Position numbers and translations under genes: made by a program
Notes under the pieces: model-generated
What the model saw: only the letters and a program-made list of their open reading frames with translations
Databases searched by the model: none
What the model was told of the DNA's origin: nothing
Part shown: positions 7,799 through 17,117 of the stretch, piece after piece
How positions within the stretch are numbered: the stretch's first letter is position 1
How the letters are laid out: every line of letters starts with the position of its first letter
Assembly (NCBI GenBank): GCA_903858685.1
Contig: CAIOJR010000274.1
Coordinates: 1 to 46,952, forward strand
DNA from: an uncultured Caulobacterales bacterium
Lineage (GTDB): Bacteria; Pseudomonadota; Alphaproteobacteria; Caulobacterales; Caulobacteraceae
Direction: 5' to 3'
DNA length: 46,952 nt

Positions 7799-8806
7799 CT
7801 AGCGCGTGGACACCACCACCAGATTGAAGCTGCCCGGCACGGCGCTGGGGCGAGCGCCCGGGGTGGCGGGAGGCCCATAGGCGGCGGCGGGCAGATAGAT
7901 CAGGCCCGTGGCGGGGTCGATATTGGCGGTGCGGGCGCTGACCTGGGTCGGCGTCACACTCACCACCGACGCCTTGGCGGCATCCAGACCATAGAGCTTG
8001 CCTTCACGACCCGCCGGGACAAACACCAGCTGACTGGCTGCGTCATAGACCGCCGCATCCGGACCCGCGCCTATGGCTACGGTTCCAACGACCTGACTTG
8101 TCTTGCCCGACACAATCACCGCCAACTTGTTGGAGCAGACCGACACCGTCGCGTCATGGGCGGCGTCATAGGCCAGTCCGCTCGGACCATCGCAGGCCGC
8201 CAGAGGCGTGTGCGCAATGACCTTGCGCGAAGCGACATCGATCGTGACAAGCTCGTTCTTGTCCTCGACATTGATGAACACCTTGCCCTGACCGTTGCTG
8301 ACGACGAATTCCAGTGCGCCTTCCACCGCGATCTTGCCATCCAGCGCGCCCGTGGTCGGGTTGACCAGAGCCACGCCGCCGCCCTTGTTGTCCATGACCC
8401 AGACCAGTCCGGATACGGGATCGAAACCCGCGGCGTCAGGCTTTTCACCGGTCTTGACCCGCGTGCGGACCAAGCCCGTCCTGGCGTCAATGATGACGGC
8501 TTCGCCGGTCGAGCCGACCGTCACCAGCAGCTCCTTGCCGCCATTGATCGGCAGGGCGATATGGGTCCGCGTCAGGTCAGACGCGATGGTGGACACCGTC
8601 TTGCCCGCCAGATCAAAGACCGAAATCCCCGCCGTACGCGCCACATAGGCGCGGCCAGCGCTGGAATCCACGGTCACATAGTCCCAGCCGCCATCCGGTC
8701 CGGCGAGCTTGCCGGCCACGGCGGGCGGAGCCGCCGCAACCGATACCGACGCGACCAGGGACAGCCCAAGGCTTGCGCCCGCCAGAAGCAGAGATTTCAC
8801 AGACAT
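7799..8806 (-). CDS. Secreted YncE-like beta-propeller protein
   Basis: 335-residue protein starting with a Sec signal peptide (hydrophobic to about residue 25, AAAP cleavage region), then repeated blades of the YVTN/NHL type: GGWDYVTVDSSAGRAYVA, PDAAGFDPVSGLVWVMD, LEFVVSNGQGKVFINVED, PSGLAYDAAHDATVSVC, PDAAVYDAASQLVFVPAG and ANIDPATGLIYLPAA. That spacing fits a six- or seven-bladed propeller like E. coli YncE, a periplasmic protein of unclear function. It lies divergent to the RND efflux operon across a 213 bp gap. No catalytic residues are recognisable; ligand and partner are unknown. Confidence 0.82.
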   Translation of the reverse strand: MSVKSLLLAGASLGLSLVASVSVAAAPPAVAGKLAGPDGGWDYVTVDSSAGRAYVARTAGISVFDLAGKTVSTIASDLTRTHIALPINGGKELLVTVGSTGEAVIIDARTGLVRTRVKTGEKPDAAGFDPVSGLVWVMDNKGGGVALVNPTTGALDGKIAVEGALEFVVSNGQGKVFINVEDKNELVTIDVASRKVIAHTPLAACDGPSGLAYDAAHDATVSVCSNKLAVIVSGKTSQVVGTVAIGAGPDAAVYDAASQLVFVPAGREGKLYGLDAAKASVVSVTPTQVSARTANIDPATGLIYLPAAAYGPPATPGARPSAVPGSFNLVVVSTR

Positions 8807-9019
8807 GCAGCATCCTCGACTGAAGTGACCGACAACAATATGGTGCGCGAAATACGCTCCCGCTTCTCACCATCAGGCAAGACGCAAAATGCACAGGCGA
8901 ATAGGGGCGCTGCATCCTGCTTTGGCCGATACAGCCATTGTGTGTCACGCAGATGTCGGAAATATGCAGCTATAGGGAAGTCGGGTCGGGATCGCCGGAT
9001 GAGTGATGTTGGGGAGTGC

Positions 9020-10360
9020 ATGAGGCGGTTGTTTCCAGTCCTGGCGTCGGTGCTCGTCCTGACCGGCTGCGCGGCGGGCAAGCCCCCGTCGCTCGACAGG
9101 GCCACAGACGCCCTTCTGCCTGGACAGGACCTGGTCAGTCTGGTCAGACCCGCCGCTGAACTGCGCCATCCCCGCCTGCAGCCGATCACTATCGACCCGA
9201 CCCACGCCCTCTCTCCCCAGGCGGTCGCTGTCCTGGCGGTGATCGCCAGCCCGGACCTGAAGGCCGCACGCGCCCAGGCGCAAATCGCCCAGGCCCAGTC
9301 CTTTGCCGCCGGACTGTTGCCTGACCCCAGTATCAGCCTTGGCGCTGATTTTCGTCAGTCCGGGCCCGATCGTTTCAATGGCTGGACCGGCGCGCTCGCC
9401 TATGAGCTGACCGCGCTGCGCGACCGGGGCATCGTGCTGGACGAGGCCCAAAAGGCGCTGGCGCAGGTGCGCCTTGATCTGGCCTGGCAGGAATGGAGCA
9501 TAGCGCAGCAGGCCCGTCTGCTCGCTGTTCGCATTGTCAGCCTCGACCAGATCAGCCGCCTCGCCGCCGAGGCGCGCCAGGACGCCGACAAGGCCCTGAA
9601 AGCCGGCGCGGCTGCCGCGCAGCACGGGGATATCCGGGCGGATGAACTGGCGACGCGACGTCTGGCGGTCGTCGACGCCGCCGACCGCCAGACCCAGGCC
9701 CTGCGCGATCTGGCCACGGCGCGGCAGGACCTGAACGTCCTTCTGGGCCTGCCCCCCGCCACTGTCCTGACCCTGGCGGCCGATCCCCCGCCGCGGTCGG
9801 CGCTGCACCTCGACCCCGCCGCCCTTTTTGAAGCCGCGCGCCGCCAGCGCCTCGACCTGCTGGCGCTGAAGTCGGGCTATGAAAGCCAGAACGCCGCCGT
9901 GCGAAAGGCCGTGATGGATCGTTTCCCCGCCTTCCAGCTCAGCCTCAACAGCGCGCAGGATACGGCGAACAACAAGACGCTGGGTCCAGCGGTCAGCTTC
10001 ACCCTGCCGGTGTGGAACTTCAATCGCGGCGGCGTCGCCGTGGCGCGCGCAACGCAGGACGCCCTGCGCGCCGAGTACGCCGCGCGCGTCTTCGCCGCCC
10101 GCGCTGAAATCTACGCCGCAGCGGACGGCGTGCTGCGCACCGAGCAGGAGCGCCGGGTCGTGAGGGAACAGTTGGTCGACCTGCGCCGGATCGCGTCCGC
10201 CTCCAATTCGGCGGACCATCGCGGCGACCTGTCGGACACTGCCGCCACAGCCGTGCGCCAGACCCTGCGCGACCGGGAAATCGCCCTTCAGGGTCTGGAC
10301 CAGGCCTTCGAGGAACAAATCATCAGTCTGGAACTCGCCACTGGCGGCCCCCTGAAATGA
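9020..10360 (+). CDS. TolC-family outer membrane efflux lipoprotein (RND operon)
   Basis: Outer-membrane factor of a tripartite efflux pump, 446 residues. It begins with a lipoprotein signal ending LTGC (Cys about residue 17). Two outer-membrane efflux repeats follow, with long helical stretches such as AVLAVIASPDLKAARAQAQI and ARQDLNVLLGLPP, and PAVSFTLPVWNFNRGG in the second half. The ATG at 9020 is preferred because GGGGAG precedes it and it opens directly on the signal peptide; an ATG at 8999 in the same frame would add seven residues. Its TGA overlaps the ATG of the adaptor gene by four bases (ATGA), so translation is coupled. CusC/CzcC-like by layout, but the substrate is not fixed. Confidence 0.87.
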   Translation: MRRLFPVLASVLVLTGCAAGKPPSLDRATDALLPGQDLVSLVRPAAELRHPRLQPITIDPTHALSPQAVAVLAVIASPDLKAARAQAQIAQAQSFAAGLLPDPSISLGADFRQSGPDRFNGWTGALAYELTALRDRGIVLDEAQKALAQVRLDLAWQEWSIAQQARLLAVRIVSLDQISRLAAEARQDADKALKAGAAAAQHGDIRADELATRRLAVVDAADRQTQALRDLATARQDLNVLLGLPPATVLTLAADPPPRSALHLDPAALFEAARRQRLDLLALKSGYESQNAAVRKAVMDRFPAFQLSLNSAQDTANNKTLGPAVSFTLPVWNFNRGGVAVARATQDALRAEYAARVFAARAEIYAAADGVLRTEQERRVVREQLVDLRRIASASNSADHRGDLSDTAATAVRQTLRDREIALQGLDQAFEEQIISLELATGGPLK

Positions 10361-11430
10361 CCAGCACAAAGTCTCACATGACCACAAACCTGCGCCTCGC
10401 CCTGATCTGCGGCTGCGCCGTATTGACGCTGTGCGCCTGCAGCAAGGGCCACGGGCCGGATGCAGAGGATGCGGCCAAGCCCTCCGCCCTGATTACGACA
10501 GCCGCCGTCGAGACCACGGCCAGCGCCGAGGGCGCGACCGCCTATGGCGTGGCGGAGGTGGCGCCGGAAGGGGAGCGCAGCCTGGTCGCGCCCGTGGAGG
10601 CGGTCGTCGACAGCGTGCTGGTCTCGCAAGGCGCCACGGTTCGTGCCGGGCAGGTTCTGATGCGCCTCAAGGCCTCTGCACAATCGGAGCTCGACCTGAA
10701 AAAGAGCGCCGCCGATCTGGATGTCGCCCATCGCGCACTGGAACGCGCCTTGCGTCTGCGCGGCGGCGGTCTGGTCAGCGACGGGGATGTGGAAACGGCG
10801 CGGGCCGCAGATCTTTCCGCGACCGAAACACACAGGTCACTCGGCGCACGCATCGCCGCCATTGACGCCGTAAAGGCGCCCGCCGACGGTGTGATCGAAG
10901 CGCTCAGCGTCAATCCGGGCGAGCAGGTCTCGGCGGGCGCAGCCCTTGGCCGGTTGGGCCAGACCGCCGCGCTGCGGGTCCGGCTCAATCTCGACCTGGC
11001 CGACGCTGCGCGTGTCAGACCGGGCGCTTCGGTGGTCCTGAAAACGCCAGGCGACGACGACGCCGCCGACCGGACCGAGGGCGTGGTGAGCCAGGTGTCG
11101 CAACGCATCGACCCGCAAACCCATCTGGCGACCGCCTGGGTGGCGGTCCATGCCGGACTGGCGCCGGGCCAGCCCGTGCAAGGCAGGATCGCCCTGTCTC
11201 GCGACCATAGCCCGGCGGTTCCGCGCGCTGCATTGGTCTATGAGGACGACAAGGCTTGCGTCTTCGTGGTCGAACAGGGCGTGGCGCACAAGCGCACGGT
11301 CAGGGTCGGCGCGGAGGATGGCGACAAGGTTGCAGTGGTCGATGGCCTCAAGCCCGGCGAGCGTGTCGCGGTCGAGGGCGCCGCGGTGCTGGAAGACGGC
11401 ATGGCCGTGCGCGAGGCCGCCAGCAAATGA
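10357..11430 (+). CDS. RND efflux periplasmic adaptor (HlyD/MFP family)
   Basis: Membrane fusion protein linking pump and outer-membrane factor, 357 residues from the ATG at 10357 (or 350 from 10378). The hydrophobic start ends in LTLCAC, a probable lipobox. Then come the split lipoyl halves (VEAVVDSVLVSQGATVRAGQVLMRL and VKAPADGVIEALSVNPGEQVSAG) around a short helical hairpin, a beta-barrel domain (LRVRLNLDLADAARVRPG) and the membrane-proximal domain ending VVDGLKPGERVAVEGAAVL. The hairpin is short, as in heavy-metal or small RND adaptors. It overlaps its neighbours by ATGA at both ends. No His-rich metal-binding extension is visible. Confidence 0.88.
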   Translation: MTSTKSHMTTNLRLALICGCAVLTLCACSKGHGPDAEDAAKPSALITTAAVETTASAEGATAYGVAEVAPEGERSLVAPVEAVVDSVLVSQGATVRAGQVLMRLKASAQSELDLKKSAADLDVAHRALERALRLRGGGLVSDGDVETARAADLSATETHRSLGARIAAIDAVKAPADGVIEALSVNPGEQVSAGAALGRLGQTAALRVRLNLDLADAARVRPGASVVLKTPGDDDAADRTEGVVSQVSQRIDPQTHLATAWVAVHAGLAPGQPVQGRIALSRDHSPAVPRAALVYEDDKACVFVVEQGVAHKRTVRVGAEDGDKVAVVDGLKPGERVAVEGAAVLEDGMAVREAASK

Positions 11431-14400
11431 TCAACTGGATCAATGTCCACGCCCGCTCCCTGATCTTCGCCTTCGTACTTTTGACCCTGGCTGGACTTGC
11501 AGCCGCGGTGCGGCTGCCGGTCAGCCTGTTTCCCCGGATCGACTTTCCGCGTGTGGTGATCAGCATCGACGCGGGCGATCGCGCGGCGGACCAGATGGCG
11601 GCGCAGGTGACGCGACCGCTGGAGCAGGGGCTGCGCGGCGTGCCCGGCGTTCAGTCGATCCGCTCAACCACTTCGCGCGGCGCAGCTGAAATATCGTTGA
11701 GCTTTGACTGGGGTCGCGACATGGTGGCCAGCCTGTTGCAGACCCAGGCCGCCATGAACAGCGCCCTGCCCGACCTGCCGCAAGGCGTGCGCTATTCTGT
11801 GCGCCGCATGGACCCGACCGTGTTCCCCGTGCTGGGCCTGGCGCTCAGCTCCGCCAGTCGCGATCAGGTCAGCCTGCGTCAGGTGGCGGAGCTTCAGCTT
11901 CGGCCCCTGATCGCGGCGACCCCCGGCGTGGCGGGGGTCGAGGTGCTGGGCGGACGCAAGCGCGAATATGAGATCGCCATCGAGCCTGCGCGTCTGGCTG
12001 CGCTGGGCCTCAGTCTGGACGACGTGGTTCACGCCGCCAGTTCGGGAAACACCGTGGCCGCCGTGGGCCGACTGGAAGACCGCCGCCGACTCTACCTGAC
12101 CCTGGTTGACAACCGGCTGCAGGATATTGAACAGCTCAAGGCCATCCCGATCCGCACCGGCGGCGCGGCCCCCGGCGATCCTGTGGGCCTGATCACCCTG
12201 GGCCAGATCGCGGCGATCCGTCCCTCCACCGCGCCGGACTGGACGCGAGTCACGGCTCAGGGCCGCGATGCGGTGCTGATCAATGTGCGCCAGACGCCTG
12301 ACGCTGACAGCGTGCATCTGGTCGGTCACATCCGCGACAAGCTCAAGAACGCCGGCGGACTGGTTCCAGCGGATGTCAAGATCGCAACCTTCTACGACCA
12401 GTCCGAACTGGTCACCGCCGCGGCGGGCAGCGTACGTGACGCTATCCTGCTCGGCGCGGTTCTGGCGGGGTTCGTGCTCTATCTGTTCTTGCGCTCCACG
12501 CGGCTGATGCTGGTCACGGCCCTGTTGCTGCCGGCCACGCTGGCCTCCGCCGTGCTGATCCTGACCCTGCTGGGCATGAGCTTCAACATGATGACGCTGG
12601 GCGGCATGGCCGCCGCGGTCGGGCTGGTGGTCGACGACGCCGTGGTCATGCTGGAGCATATGGTGCGCCGGTTTCAGGAGAAGGACGCCGATGGCGCGGC
12701 GCGCGGCCATGCCGCCCTCGCCCCGGCGGCGGGTGAAATGGCCCGCCCGTTGATCGGGTCGAGCCTGTCCACCATCGTCATCTTCATTCCCCTCGCCTTT
12801 CTTGGCGGGGTCACGGGCGGGTTTTTCCGGGCTCTGGCGGTGACCATGGCCAGCGCGCTCGCCATTTCGCTGGTCTTCAGCCTGTTTGTGGCGCCGATCC
12901 TGGCCGCGGGCTGGCTGCGCGAGAGCGATGTGGCGCTTGCCGAAAAAGCAGACGCCGCCATGGATGTTTGGCGCGCGCGCTATGGCCGCTTCACTTTGCG
13001 TCTCCTGAAGCGCCCGGCCCGCCTGGCCGGCCTGGTCAGCGTCGTTCTGCTGGCGCTTGGCGGTCTGGCCTATAGCCAGTTGCCGTCGGGCTTCATGCCC
13101 AGGATGGACGAGGGCGGGTTTGTGCTGGACTACAAGGCCCATCCCGGCGCCGCGCTGAGCGAAACCGACCGTCTGCTGCGTCAGTTGGAAAAGATCATCC
13201 GCGACACGCCTGACGTGGATTCCTATTCCCGGCGCACGGGTCTGCAACTGGGCGGAGACCTGAGCGAGGCCGACGAAGGCGATTTCTTCATCCATCTGAA
13301 GCGCGGCGGCCGACGCCCGGTGGAAGAGGTCATGGCCGATATCCGCAAACAGGTGCAGACGACCATTCCGGGCCTGGACATCGAAACGGCCCAACTGATG
13401 GAAGACCTGATCGGCGACCTGACCGCCGTGCCACAGCCGATCGAGATCAAGCTGCTCGGGCCAGACACGGCTGCGCTGCGCAAGGCCGCCGCCCGCATTG
13501 CGCCCGCGGTCTCGAAGATCAAGGGCGTGGTCGAGGTGGTCGACGGGCTGCGCGTGGCGGGTGATGCGGCGACCATCACGGTCAACCGCCCCGCCGCAGC
13601 GCTTGAAGGGCTGGACCCCGATTCTGTGGCCCATCAGGTGCAGGCCCTGATGGAGGGCGCTGTCGCGACGCAGGTGCAGCAGGGCGAGACCGGCGTCGAT
13701 GTCCGACTGCGCGCCCTGCCCGAGCTGCGCGACCGTATATCGGCGATTGGACGGCTGCGTCTGCGCGCTGCGGACGGACATGAAGTGGTCCTGTCTCGCA
13801 TCGCCGACATCGCCATTTCACCCGGTCAGGCCCAGATCACGCGTGAGAACCTGCAACCCTTCATCGACGTCACCGCACGGCTCGAAGGCCGCGATCTGGG
13901 CTCGGCCATGGGCGAGGTGCGTCGCACAGTGGCCAATGTCGCCCTGCCGCCCGGCGTTCGGGTCGAATATGGCGGTCTCTATGCTCAGCAGAAGCAGTCG
14001 TTCAGCCAATTGGCGGTGGTCTTCGCCGCCGCCCTGATGCTGGTGTCGTTGCTGTTGCTCTATCTGTTCGAGAGCTGGGCGGTCACCGGATCGGTGATCA
14101 CTGTGGTCATTCTGGCGGCTTCAGCGGTGTTCAGCGGCCTTTGGCTGACGGGAACAGAGCTGAATATATCCGCCCTGATGGGGCTGACCATGGTGGTGGG
14201 GGTGGTGGCGGAGCTGGCCATCTTCTTCTTCGCGGAACTGGGCGAGGCCAGAGGCGCACCGGCTGAGCGCCTTCTGGAGGCCGGCCGGGCGCGCCTGCGA
14301 CCGATCCTGATGTCCGCCGCCATTGCTATTCTGGCCCTGTCGCCCCTGGCGCTCGGTCTGGGCGAGGGCGCAGCGATGCAAAGGCCGCTCGCCATCGCCA

Positions 14401-14501
14401 TCATTGCGGGCCTCTTGGCGGGCGCGCCACTGGTCCTGTTCCTGCTGCCCGCTGTCTTTTTGGTGCTCAGCCGTCGCCGACAAGAGGTAGTGCGAAGCTG
14501 A
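11427..14501 (+). CDS. RND-family efflux pump, inner membrane subunit
   Basis: Proton-driven exporter of the AcrB/CzcA superfamily, 1024 residues with the usual 12 membrane segments and two large periplasmic loops (after TM1 and TM7). TM4 carries GLVVDDAVVMLEH with D403-D404, the proton-relay pair of the hydrophobe/amphiphile exporters, not the pattern of CzcA/CusA metal pumps. N-terminal RLPVSLFPRIDFPRVVI and VTRPLEQGLRGVPGVQSIRS are conserved. The ATG at 11427 overlaps the adaptor stop, giving a coupled three-gene operon. Substrate cannot be read from sequence. A 116 bp gap with no clear terminator separates it from the EamA gene. Confidence 0.93.
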   Translation: MINWINVHARSLIFAFVLLTLAGLAAAVRLPVSLFPRIDFPRVVISIDAGDRAADQMAAQVTRPLEQGLRGVPGVQSIRSTTSRGAAEISLSFDWGRDMVASLLQTQAAMNSALPDLPQGVRYSVRRMDPTVFPVLGLALSSASRDQVSLRQVAELQLRPLIAATPGVAGVEVLGGRKREYEIAIEPARLAALGLSLDDVVHAASSGNTVAAVGRLEDRRRLYLTLVDNRLQDIEQLKAIPIRTGGAAPGDPVGLITLGQIAAIRPSTAPDWTRVTAQGRDAVLINVRQTPDADSVHLVGHIRDKLKNAGGLVPADVKIATFYDQSELVTAAAGSVRDAILLGAVLAGFVLYLFLRSTRLMLVTALLLPATLASAVLILTLLGMSFNMMTLGGMAAAVGLVVDDAVVMLEHMVRRFQEKDADGAARGHAALAPAAGEMARPLIGSSLSTIVIFIPLAFLGGVTGGFFRALAVTMASALAISLVFSLFVAPILAAGWLRESDVALAEKADAAMDVWRARYGRFTLRLLKRPARLAGLVSVVLLALGGLAYSQLPSGFMPRMDEGGFVLDYKAHPGAALSETDRLLRQLEKIIRDTPDVDSYSRRTGLQLGGDLSEADEGDFFIHLKRGGRRPVEEVMADIRKQVQTTIPGLDIETAQLMEDLIGDLTAVPQPIEIKLLGPDTAALRKAAARIAPAVSKIKGVVEVVDGLRVAGDAATITVNRPAAALEGLDPDSVAHQVQALMEGAVATQVQQGETGVDVRLRALPELRDRISAIGRLRLRAADGHEVVLSRIADIAISPGQAQITRENLQPFIDVTARLEGRDLGSAMGEVRRTVANVALPPGVRVEYGGLYAQQKQSFSQLAVVFAAALMLVSLLLLYLFESWAVTGSVITVVILAASAVFSGLWLTGTELNISALMGLTMVVGVVAELAIFFFAELGEARGAPAERLLEAGRARLRPILMSAAIAILALSPLALGLGEGAAMQRPLAIAIIAGLLAGAPLVLFLLPAVFLVLSRRRQEVVRS

Positions 14502-14617
14502 AACAAGCCGCCGCCGCCTGCGCCTGTGGCTAATTCGCGCCGGTGCAGCTAAAGCGGCAGGGATGCAGCGCCTTCGCATCGTGCGTCGGGCGCAAAGCCT
14601 GGGTAGCGCTAGACCTC

Positions 14618-15544
14618 ATGACCCATTCGCCGACGGTACCGGCCCTGTCCCCTGCTCTTCCGGCCAGCGATCTGTTGCTGGGCCTTCTGGTGACGGCGGT
14701 CTGGGGCGCCAATTTCGCGGTCATCAAATATGGTCTTCACTATTTTCCACCGTTTTTCTTCGCCTTCCTGCGCTTTGTGCTCGTCTTCTTTCCTGCGGCC
14801 CTGTTCGTGCCAAAGCCGGACGCGCCCTGGAGCCGACTGGCCGCCTATGGCGTGCTGATCGGAGGCGGGCAGTTCGGCATGTTGTTCATCGCCATGCAGG
14901 GCCATATCTCGCCCGGTCTGGCGTCGCTTCTGATGCAAACCCAGGCCTTTTTCACGATCGCCATGGCGATCTGGACCACGTCGGAGCGCGTGCGCGCCTA
15001 TCAGTGGGTGGCGACGGCCATCGCGGCCTGCGGCGTGGCGCTGATCATCGCCAAGGGCGGCGGCGAGGTGTCGCCGCTTGGGCTTGGGCTGGTGCTGGGG
15101 GCCTCGATGAGCTGGGCGCTGGGCAATATGATCGCCAAGGGTCTGCCGGGCGCCAACATGCTGGGCCTAGTGGTCTGGTCCGGCCTGTTTGCGACCATCC
15201 CACTGGGCGTATTGACCCTGATCTTTGACGGCCCGGCCAGGATCGCCAGCGCTGTGGACCATGCCGACCCCATCGGCTGGGCCGCCCTGATCTGGCAATC
15301 GGCCGGCAATAGCCTGTTTGGTTATGCGGCGTGGAACTGGCTGCTCGCGCGCCATCCGACCGCAACCATCGCCCCTTTGTCGCTCCTGATCCCGGTTTTT
15401 GGCATCGGCGCAGCGGCGGTGTTGCTGGGCGAAGCCCTGCCCCTGTGGAAGCTCGGCGCAACCCTGTGCATTCTGGCGGGGCTGAGCCTCAACCTTTTCT
15501 GGCCACGGGTGAGGGAGCGGCTGGTTCGCGGCCGCCCCTTCTGA
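14618..15544 (+). CDS. EamA/DMT-family transporter
   Basis: Drug/metabolite transporter of the EamA family with ten predicted membrane helices in two repeats, 308 residues, inner membrane. Typical stretches are LLLGLLVTAVWGANFAVIKYGL at the start, LASLLMQTQAFFTIAMA in repeat one, and PLSLLIPVFGIGAAAVLLGEAL in repeat two. It resembles the EamA/YdeD group, some of which export cysteine pathway metabolites, but that specificity is not shown here. The ATG at 14618 has only a weak ribosome site; an in-frame start at 14543 would add 25 residues without family character. It converges on the porin gene with a 14 bp gap. Confidence 0.86.
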   Translation: MTHSPTVPALSPALPASDLLLGLLVTAVWGANFAVIKYGLHYFPPFFFAFLRFVLVFFPAALFVPKPDAPWSRLAAYGVLIGGGQFGMLFIAMQGHISPGLASLLMQTQAFFTIAMAIWTTSERVRAYQWVATAIAACGVALIIAKGGGEVSPLGLGLVLGASMSWALGNMIAKGLPGANMLGLVVWSGLFATIPLGVLTLIFDGPARIASAVDHADPIGWAALIWQSAGNSLFGYAAWNWLLARHPTATIAPLSLLIPVFGIGAAAVLLGEALPLWKLGATLCILAGLSLNLFWPRVRERLVRGRPF

Positions 15545-15558
15545 TCCTTAGACGAGGT

Positions 15559-16905
15559 CTAGTACTTGATCTGGGTCCAGACGCCCAGTTCATCATAGGC
15601 GCCGGACTTCAGCCCGGTCGTGGCGCCGAGCGCGCCCGCGGCTGAGGTAAAGGTCCCGCCGCTGACCAATTCCCGCTTATAGGCGAGCGCCAGGTCGACC
15701 TGCTTCAACAAGGCGTAGGACAGGCCGAGATTGAAATATTCGTCCTTCTTGGACGGCGACGTGTCCTTGTTCGGCTTCACAAGATCATAGCGGCCGAACA
15801 GGCCGAACTTGGGCGTGATCTGCACCGAACCGAAGGCCGAATAACCATCGGCGCTGTCTTCTGTCTTTGACTGAACCTGAGTCCAGTTCTTGGCCTGGAA
15901 GTATTCCACGCCAAGGCGATAGCCGGGCTGCACATAGGCCGCGACAGCGTTGAAGCGCGTCGCCGTGTGGATGGCGGGCGCGCCCTGGACCGCCTTGCCC
16001 AGATCGCCGCTATAGCCGCCGACACCGGCGGTGAATCCGGCATAGGTGGCGCTGACCCGGCCTTCCAGGTCGAGACTGGAGGCGCGGGAAGGGTTCTTGA
16101 AGCCCGAGCCGTTGATGGCCGACACCTGATAGCTGATCAGTCCATCGGACAGCTTGCCGCCCGCGTGCAGACCCCAGTCGGTGGTGGCGCCGAAGCTGGT
16201 GCGGTCGATCAGCGTCTTTTCGAGGAAGCGGAAACCATAGAGGTTTTCGACAAACGGCGCCCATGGCAGGATGTTGGACCCCGCCGACACCACCAGAGCG
16301 TCCGAAAGCCTCGCCTGCAGATACGCCTTCTTGACGAACAATTCGGTGGCGCTGATGGCCGACGAATACTGGGCGTCCGTGGTCAGGTCCGCGGAAAAGA
16401 CGCTGTTGAACTGATGATCGAAGATCAGATAGGCCCGCTTGATATCAAAGCCTTCGCCGCTGGGTGCAACACGCGCGCCATTTGTCTTCTGGCTGATCGA
16501 GGTGAAGTCCGCAAAGACCGTGCCGCCGACCGTGGTGTTGTCCGCCCAGCTTGGCTTCGGCTTGGGCGTCGCAGCCGCGACAGCCGTCGCGACCTGGCCG
16601 GGCAGCGCCGCCGCAACAGCTTTAGCTTGCTGCTCAATCACGCGGGTCTGAGCCACCGCCGTCTGGGCCTGGGTTTCAGCCTGCACAGCCTCAGATGTTG
16701 ACTTTTTCTGGGCCTCGTCCTGAGCATTCAGACGCTGATTCAGAATCTCGACCTGCTTTTTTAGCGCATCGATTTCAGCCTGCTGGGCCGCAAGAATGGC
16801 GGCGTCGCTCTTGGCGTGGTGGGCCGCAGCGTGCGCAAACCCCGATGCACTGGCCATCAGCACAGCGATCAGGACGGTATCTCGACCCTTGTGGATCATT
16901 TTCAT
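15559..16905 (-). CDS. Outer membrane porin, phosphate-selective O/P-like
   Basis: 448-residue outer-membrane beta-barrel. The signal peptide (to FAHA, about residue 27) is followed by a predicted coiled coil (ILAAQQAEIDALKKQVEILN), an Ala/Gln-rich linker, then a barrel that opens with GGTVFADFTSISQ and FDIKRAYLIFDHQFN and ends in the aromatic TQIKY, the usual C-terminal barrel signal. This architecture matches the Porin_O_P family. The ATG at 16903-16905 is chosen for its GGGGAAG site and the immediate signal peptide; the reading frame is open further upstream to 17052. Whether it carries phosphate is unproved. Confidence 0.85.
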   Translation of the reverse strand: MKMIHKGRDTVLIAVLMASASGFAHAAAHHAKSDAAILAAQQAEIDALKKQVEILNQRLNAQDEAQKKSTSEAVQAETQAQTAVAQTRVIEQQAKAVAAALPGQVATAVAAATPKPKPSWADNTTVGGTVFADFTSISQKTNGARVAPSGEGFDIKRAYLIFDHQFNSVFSADLTTDAQYSSAISATELFVKKAYLQARLSDALVVSAGSNILPWAPFVENLYGFRFLEKTLIDRTSFGATTDWGLHAGGKLSDGLISYQVSAINGSGFKNPSRASSLDLEGRVSATYAGFTAGVGGYSGDLGKAVQGAPAIHTATRFNAVAAYVQPGYRLGVEYFQAKNWTQVQSKTEDSADGYSAFGSVQITPKFGLFGRYDLVKPNKDTSPSKKDEYFNLGLSYALLKQVDLALAYKRELVSGGTFTSAAGALGATTGLKSGAYDELGVWTQIKY

Positions 16906-17005
16906 GGAAACTTCCCCTTGTTGTTTCGCAGGCACGCATAATCGGACAGGTGCAGCCTGCCAGAGCAGAAGGTCAAAATATGACATTAGATTTTCTATAT
17001 TAATT

Positions 17006-17026
17006 CGCCCGGAATTGCGCCGGGCG
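17006..17026. repeat. Perfect 7-bp inverted repeat in the porin/tolC divergent region
   Basis: CGCCCGG and CCGGGCG flank a 7-nt loop. It lies 101 bp before the porin start and 92 bp before the tolC start, next to an AT-rich stretch that could carry a promoter. It could be an operator or a leader hairpin for the porin; nothing decides between them. The rest of 16906-17117 shows no other feature I can name. Confidence 0.4.
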
Positions 17027-17117
17027 AGCGGGTGAAGACGGAACGTGACCAAAGCTTAATTGGCGCCTGTTTCAGCGGTTGTGTAGAGCGGGCGCCGTGG
17101 TCTCACAGGGGTTTACG

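Noticed and set aside
7664-9019. Upstream extension of the outer-membrane factor frame by about 450 codons
   Set aside because: The extension runs through the antisense of the YncE-like gene and shows no similarity; the lipobox just after 9020 sets the start.
8945-10387. 480-codon minus-strand frame opposite the outer-membrane factor
   Set aside because: Antisense shadow; the plus strand has a lipobox, outer-membrane efflux motifs and coupled neighbours.
11664-13781. 705-codon minus-strand frame opposite the RND pump
   Set aside because: Translates to a Gln/His/Arg-rich string with no domain; mirrors the codon pattern of the real pump gene.
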